NCBI GenBank assembly: GCA_021325655.1
Contig: JAJPGT010000093.1
Location: 1 to 32,407, forward strand
DNA: 32,407 bases
Source of the DNA: Pseudomonadota bacterium
GTDB taxonomy: Bacteria > Chloroflexota > UBA6077 > JAJPGT01
Direction of reading: 5' to 3'
Made by a program: the position numbers and the translations under genes. The notes beneath the pieces are model-generated. The model was not told the origin of the DNA, made no database searches, and saw only the letters and a list, made by a program, of their open reading frames with translations. Shown here in pieces: positions 30,958-32,407 of the stretch; within the stretch, counting starts at the first letter, position 1, and every line of letters starts with the position of its first letter.

Positions 30958-31379
30958 GCTCCCTCCCCCTGCACCCCGCTCTGGCCCGCTCCACCGCCTT
31001 CCCCCAGCGCCTTCGCGTGGTAACGGGCGTAGGTCAAAGTCTGCTGCCACAGGCGCTTTGTGAACAGGTAACGGTCCAGGTCCTCGGCGAGGCCGCGAAG
31101 CCACTTCGTGACGGCCTGGAAGTTACCACTCGTCGGAACACCCCCAGCGAGGTAGGACGCGACGAGCTCCTCGCGGCAGAGAGCGAGGAGTTGCTCCTTG
31201 TAGCGGCCGGCGATGCCCGTCTTGGAATGGCTCTCCAAGAAGAGCATGAACCCGTAGGGTCCGTTCTCCAGGAGAACCCCCAGCCCGGCGGTGGCTACGT
31301 TCTCCTTGTCGCCCGAAGTGCCCTGGCAAGCCATCATCTCCTGGGCCGTCTTCATGCAGAGGAAGTCGAGGTTGAGCAT
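30954..31379 (-). CDS. Type III CRISPR small subunit, Cmr5-like
   Basis: This 141-residue, mostly helical protein has NVATAGLGVLLENGPYGFMLFLESHS near residues 27-52, a pattern seen in Cmr5/Cas11-type small subunits. Further helices carry YKEQLLALCREELVASYL and a tail rich in Gly/Ala. In type III complexes the small subunit lines the crRNA-target filament beside the Cas7 backbone. The order Cas7-like, small subunit, RAMP matches cmr4-cmr5-cmr6. The ATG (31377-31379) shares one base with the upstream TGA. Similarity is judged by eye, so Csm2-like or another Cas11 remains possible. Confidence 0.7.
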   Translation of the reverse strand: MLNLDFLCMKTAQEMMACQGTSGDKENVATAGLGVLLENGPYGFMLFLESHSKTGIAGRYKEQLLALCREELVASYLAGGVPTSGNFQAVTKWLRGLAEDLDRYLFTKRLWQQTLTYARYHAKALGEGGGAGQSGVQGEGA

Positions 31380-32263
31380 CAGTGCCCTCCGTCGGCGGCT
31401 CTCGTCGCGCGCCCCTCCTGCGCATTGTTCAAGACCTCGATACGCCCGAACCCGCGCGTACCCATGCCCCCGACGCCCAGGAGCTTCAACGTCGCGAAGG
31501 CCTTCCCTAAGAGTTGAAGTGCCTGCGCTTCGGTTGTGGTGCCACCTCGGCGGGGGTCAATCGCCACTTCGAACCCGATGACGGTACCGCGAGGGATGGC
31601 CTCGTAGGTGAACAGGAAGCCACCCTTGGCAGCACCCGTTTCATCGTCGATCGCGACCGAGGTCCTCACCTCCAAATGATCATTGACCAGGTGGTAGAAC
31701 AGCTTATCCGAGACGAGCACCAGCCTCTTCACAAACGTGAGATGGGCTGGCAGTTGGAGGATCGCAGTTGTGCCGAGAACGGCCTCGGTTGCCAACAGGA
31801 GCCATCCCAGGTGGACAGGTTTGCTGCCATCCAGGCCCTTCAAGGCCAAGACTTTGTTCTCGTCCTGTAGTCCGCTAGGGAGCGACGCCTGGTCACCCCC
31901 TTCGGCGACTCCTTCGAGCCACTCCCTCAGCCGCTCGGCCGTGCTCACCCACACCGTGCCCAGGTGAGAGCTGACGGGGAAGAGAACGATCTCCGCGTCG
32001 TAGAACCGGAGCATTCCTTGTTTCCCTTGGTTTCCCTCAGCGGTTCCGAAGACCTCGTTGATCTCCGGAAGGCTGTTGTCCTCCGCTTTGGCCAGCTCCG
32101 CATAAGCTCGGACGGCCCCGGCCAGTGATGTCCCGGGGATCTTGGGGATGCCGGTCGCCGGATCGCGGACGATGCTCATATCCACCCGGCCGAGGCGATA
32201 GCCACCGGTCCCGACGTGGACTGGATCGAGACACAGCGCCAGGTGCCTAGTCGGTTGATTCAT
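31379..32263 (-). CDS. Type III CRISPR Cas7-family backbone RAMP, Cmr4-like
   Basis: This 294-residue RAMP has the Cmr4/Csm3 N-terminal block DPVHVGTGGYRLGRVDMSIVRDP, with D28 at the place of the catalytic Asp that cuts target RNA in Cmr4 (and Csm3). It is followed by GIPKIPGTSLAGAVRAYAELA. The C-terminal glycine loop is LLGVGGMGTRGFGRIEVL (about 257-275). The length favours Cmr4 over the shorter Csm3, but the RDP...PGTSLAGAVR block is Csm3-like, so the subtype is uncertain. It forms the filament backbone that holds crRNA. The ATG at 32263 overlaps the upstream cistron by 17 bp. Confidence 0.85.
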   Translation of the reverse strand: MNQPTRHLALCLDPVHVGTGGYRLGRVDMSIVRDPATGIPKIPGTSLAGAVRAYAELAKAEDNSLPEINEVFGTAEGNQGKQGMLRFYDAEIVLFPVSSHLGTVWVSTAERLREWLEGVAEGGDQASLPSGLQDENKVLALKGLDGSKPVHLGWLLLATEAVLGTTAILQLPAHLTFVKRLVLVSDKLFYHLVNDHLEVRTSVAIDDETGAAKGGFLFTYEAIPRGTVIGFEVAIDPRRGGTTTEAQALQLLGKAFATLKLLGVGGMGTRGFGRIEVLNNAQEGRATRAADGGH

Positions 32264-32407
32264 CGGACGAACCCTCCTTCAGAACGTGGCGGAAGAGTTC
32301 CAGAGTCTCCAGCAAGAGCCCGTCTCGAGCCGATTGCTCCAGAAGATCTCTCTGTTCGGCCGTGAGTCCTGCCCACCGCTCCCCGAAGGAGCGGTGTAGG
32401 GATGCCC
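32247..32407 (-). CDS. C-terminal fragment of an upstream cistron, probably cas10/cmr-type
   Basis: The last 53 codons of a gene that begins right of the window end at TAG 32247-32249. The visible helical tail (WAGLTAEQRDLLEQSARDGLLLETLELFRHVLKEG) is acidic and amphipathic. It overlaps the start of the Cmr4-like gene by 17 bp, indicating the same operon. The order in related loci makes a Cas10/Cmr2 or Cmr3-like protein the likely identity, but the fragment itself has no diagnostic motif. Confidence 0.55.
   Translation of the reverse strand, partial: ASLHRSFGERWAGLTAEQRDLLEQSARDGLLLETLELFRHVLKEGSSDESTD

Overview
The window is GC-rich, almost fully coding bacterial chromosome. It has many GTG starts, short intergenic gaps and frequent 4-bp ATGA overlaps. 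A caa3-type oxidase cluster (subunit II carrying a cytochrome c domain), a DUF4383 protein, an IS110 remnant and a CpaE-like ATPase without pilus genes all fit a Thermomicrobia-like member of the Chloroflexota (Sphaerobacter/Nitrolancea-like). That placement is an inference from gene content and composition; no rRNA or marker gene is present.

Layout. 1-3142: end of a terminal oxidase operon (ctaC C-terminus, ctaD, ctaE and a small membrane protein). 3188-7581: double-GNAT acetyltransferase, a lone receiver protein, a pair of sugar-type ABC permeases without binding protein or ATPase, a DUF4383 membrane protein and a YciH/SUI1-type initiation factor. 7785-11932: a secreted Asp-box (BNR) protein, FabF, a zinc-ribbon membrane protein and a CopD-like membrane protein with a coupled leader peptide. 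12312-20346: a membrane sensor histidine kinase, a 32-residue membrane peptide, an HtrA-like lipoprotein, a benzoylformate-decarboxylase-like ThDP enzyme, a small membrane protein, a CYTH phosphatase-type protein and a second HtrA protease. 20406-26357: an AI-2E/PerM transporter, a DUF1360 protein, a decayed IS110 transposase, a CpaE-like receiver/ATPase with a coupled partner, an unrecognised protein and a hydroxypyruvate isomerase-like enzyme. 26367-29087: a FIST sensor protein and a PAS histidine kinase in one operon. 29598-32407: a KorB-like HTH protein convergent with part of a type III (Cmr-like) CRISPR effector operon that runs off the right edge. No CRISPR array, cas1/cas2 or cas10 is visible here.

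A recurring signal is a GTACAAT/GTACACT box just upstream of gene starts on both strands (eight sites). At two of them (GNAT and SUI1 genes) the box sits exactly 7 nt from the start codon with no Shine-Dalgarno, which suggests leaderless mRNAs. The strongest system-level observation is the type III effector cassette with an overlapping convergent HTH gene. The rest is mainly respiration, envelope protein quality control, signalling and scattered metabolism.
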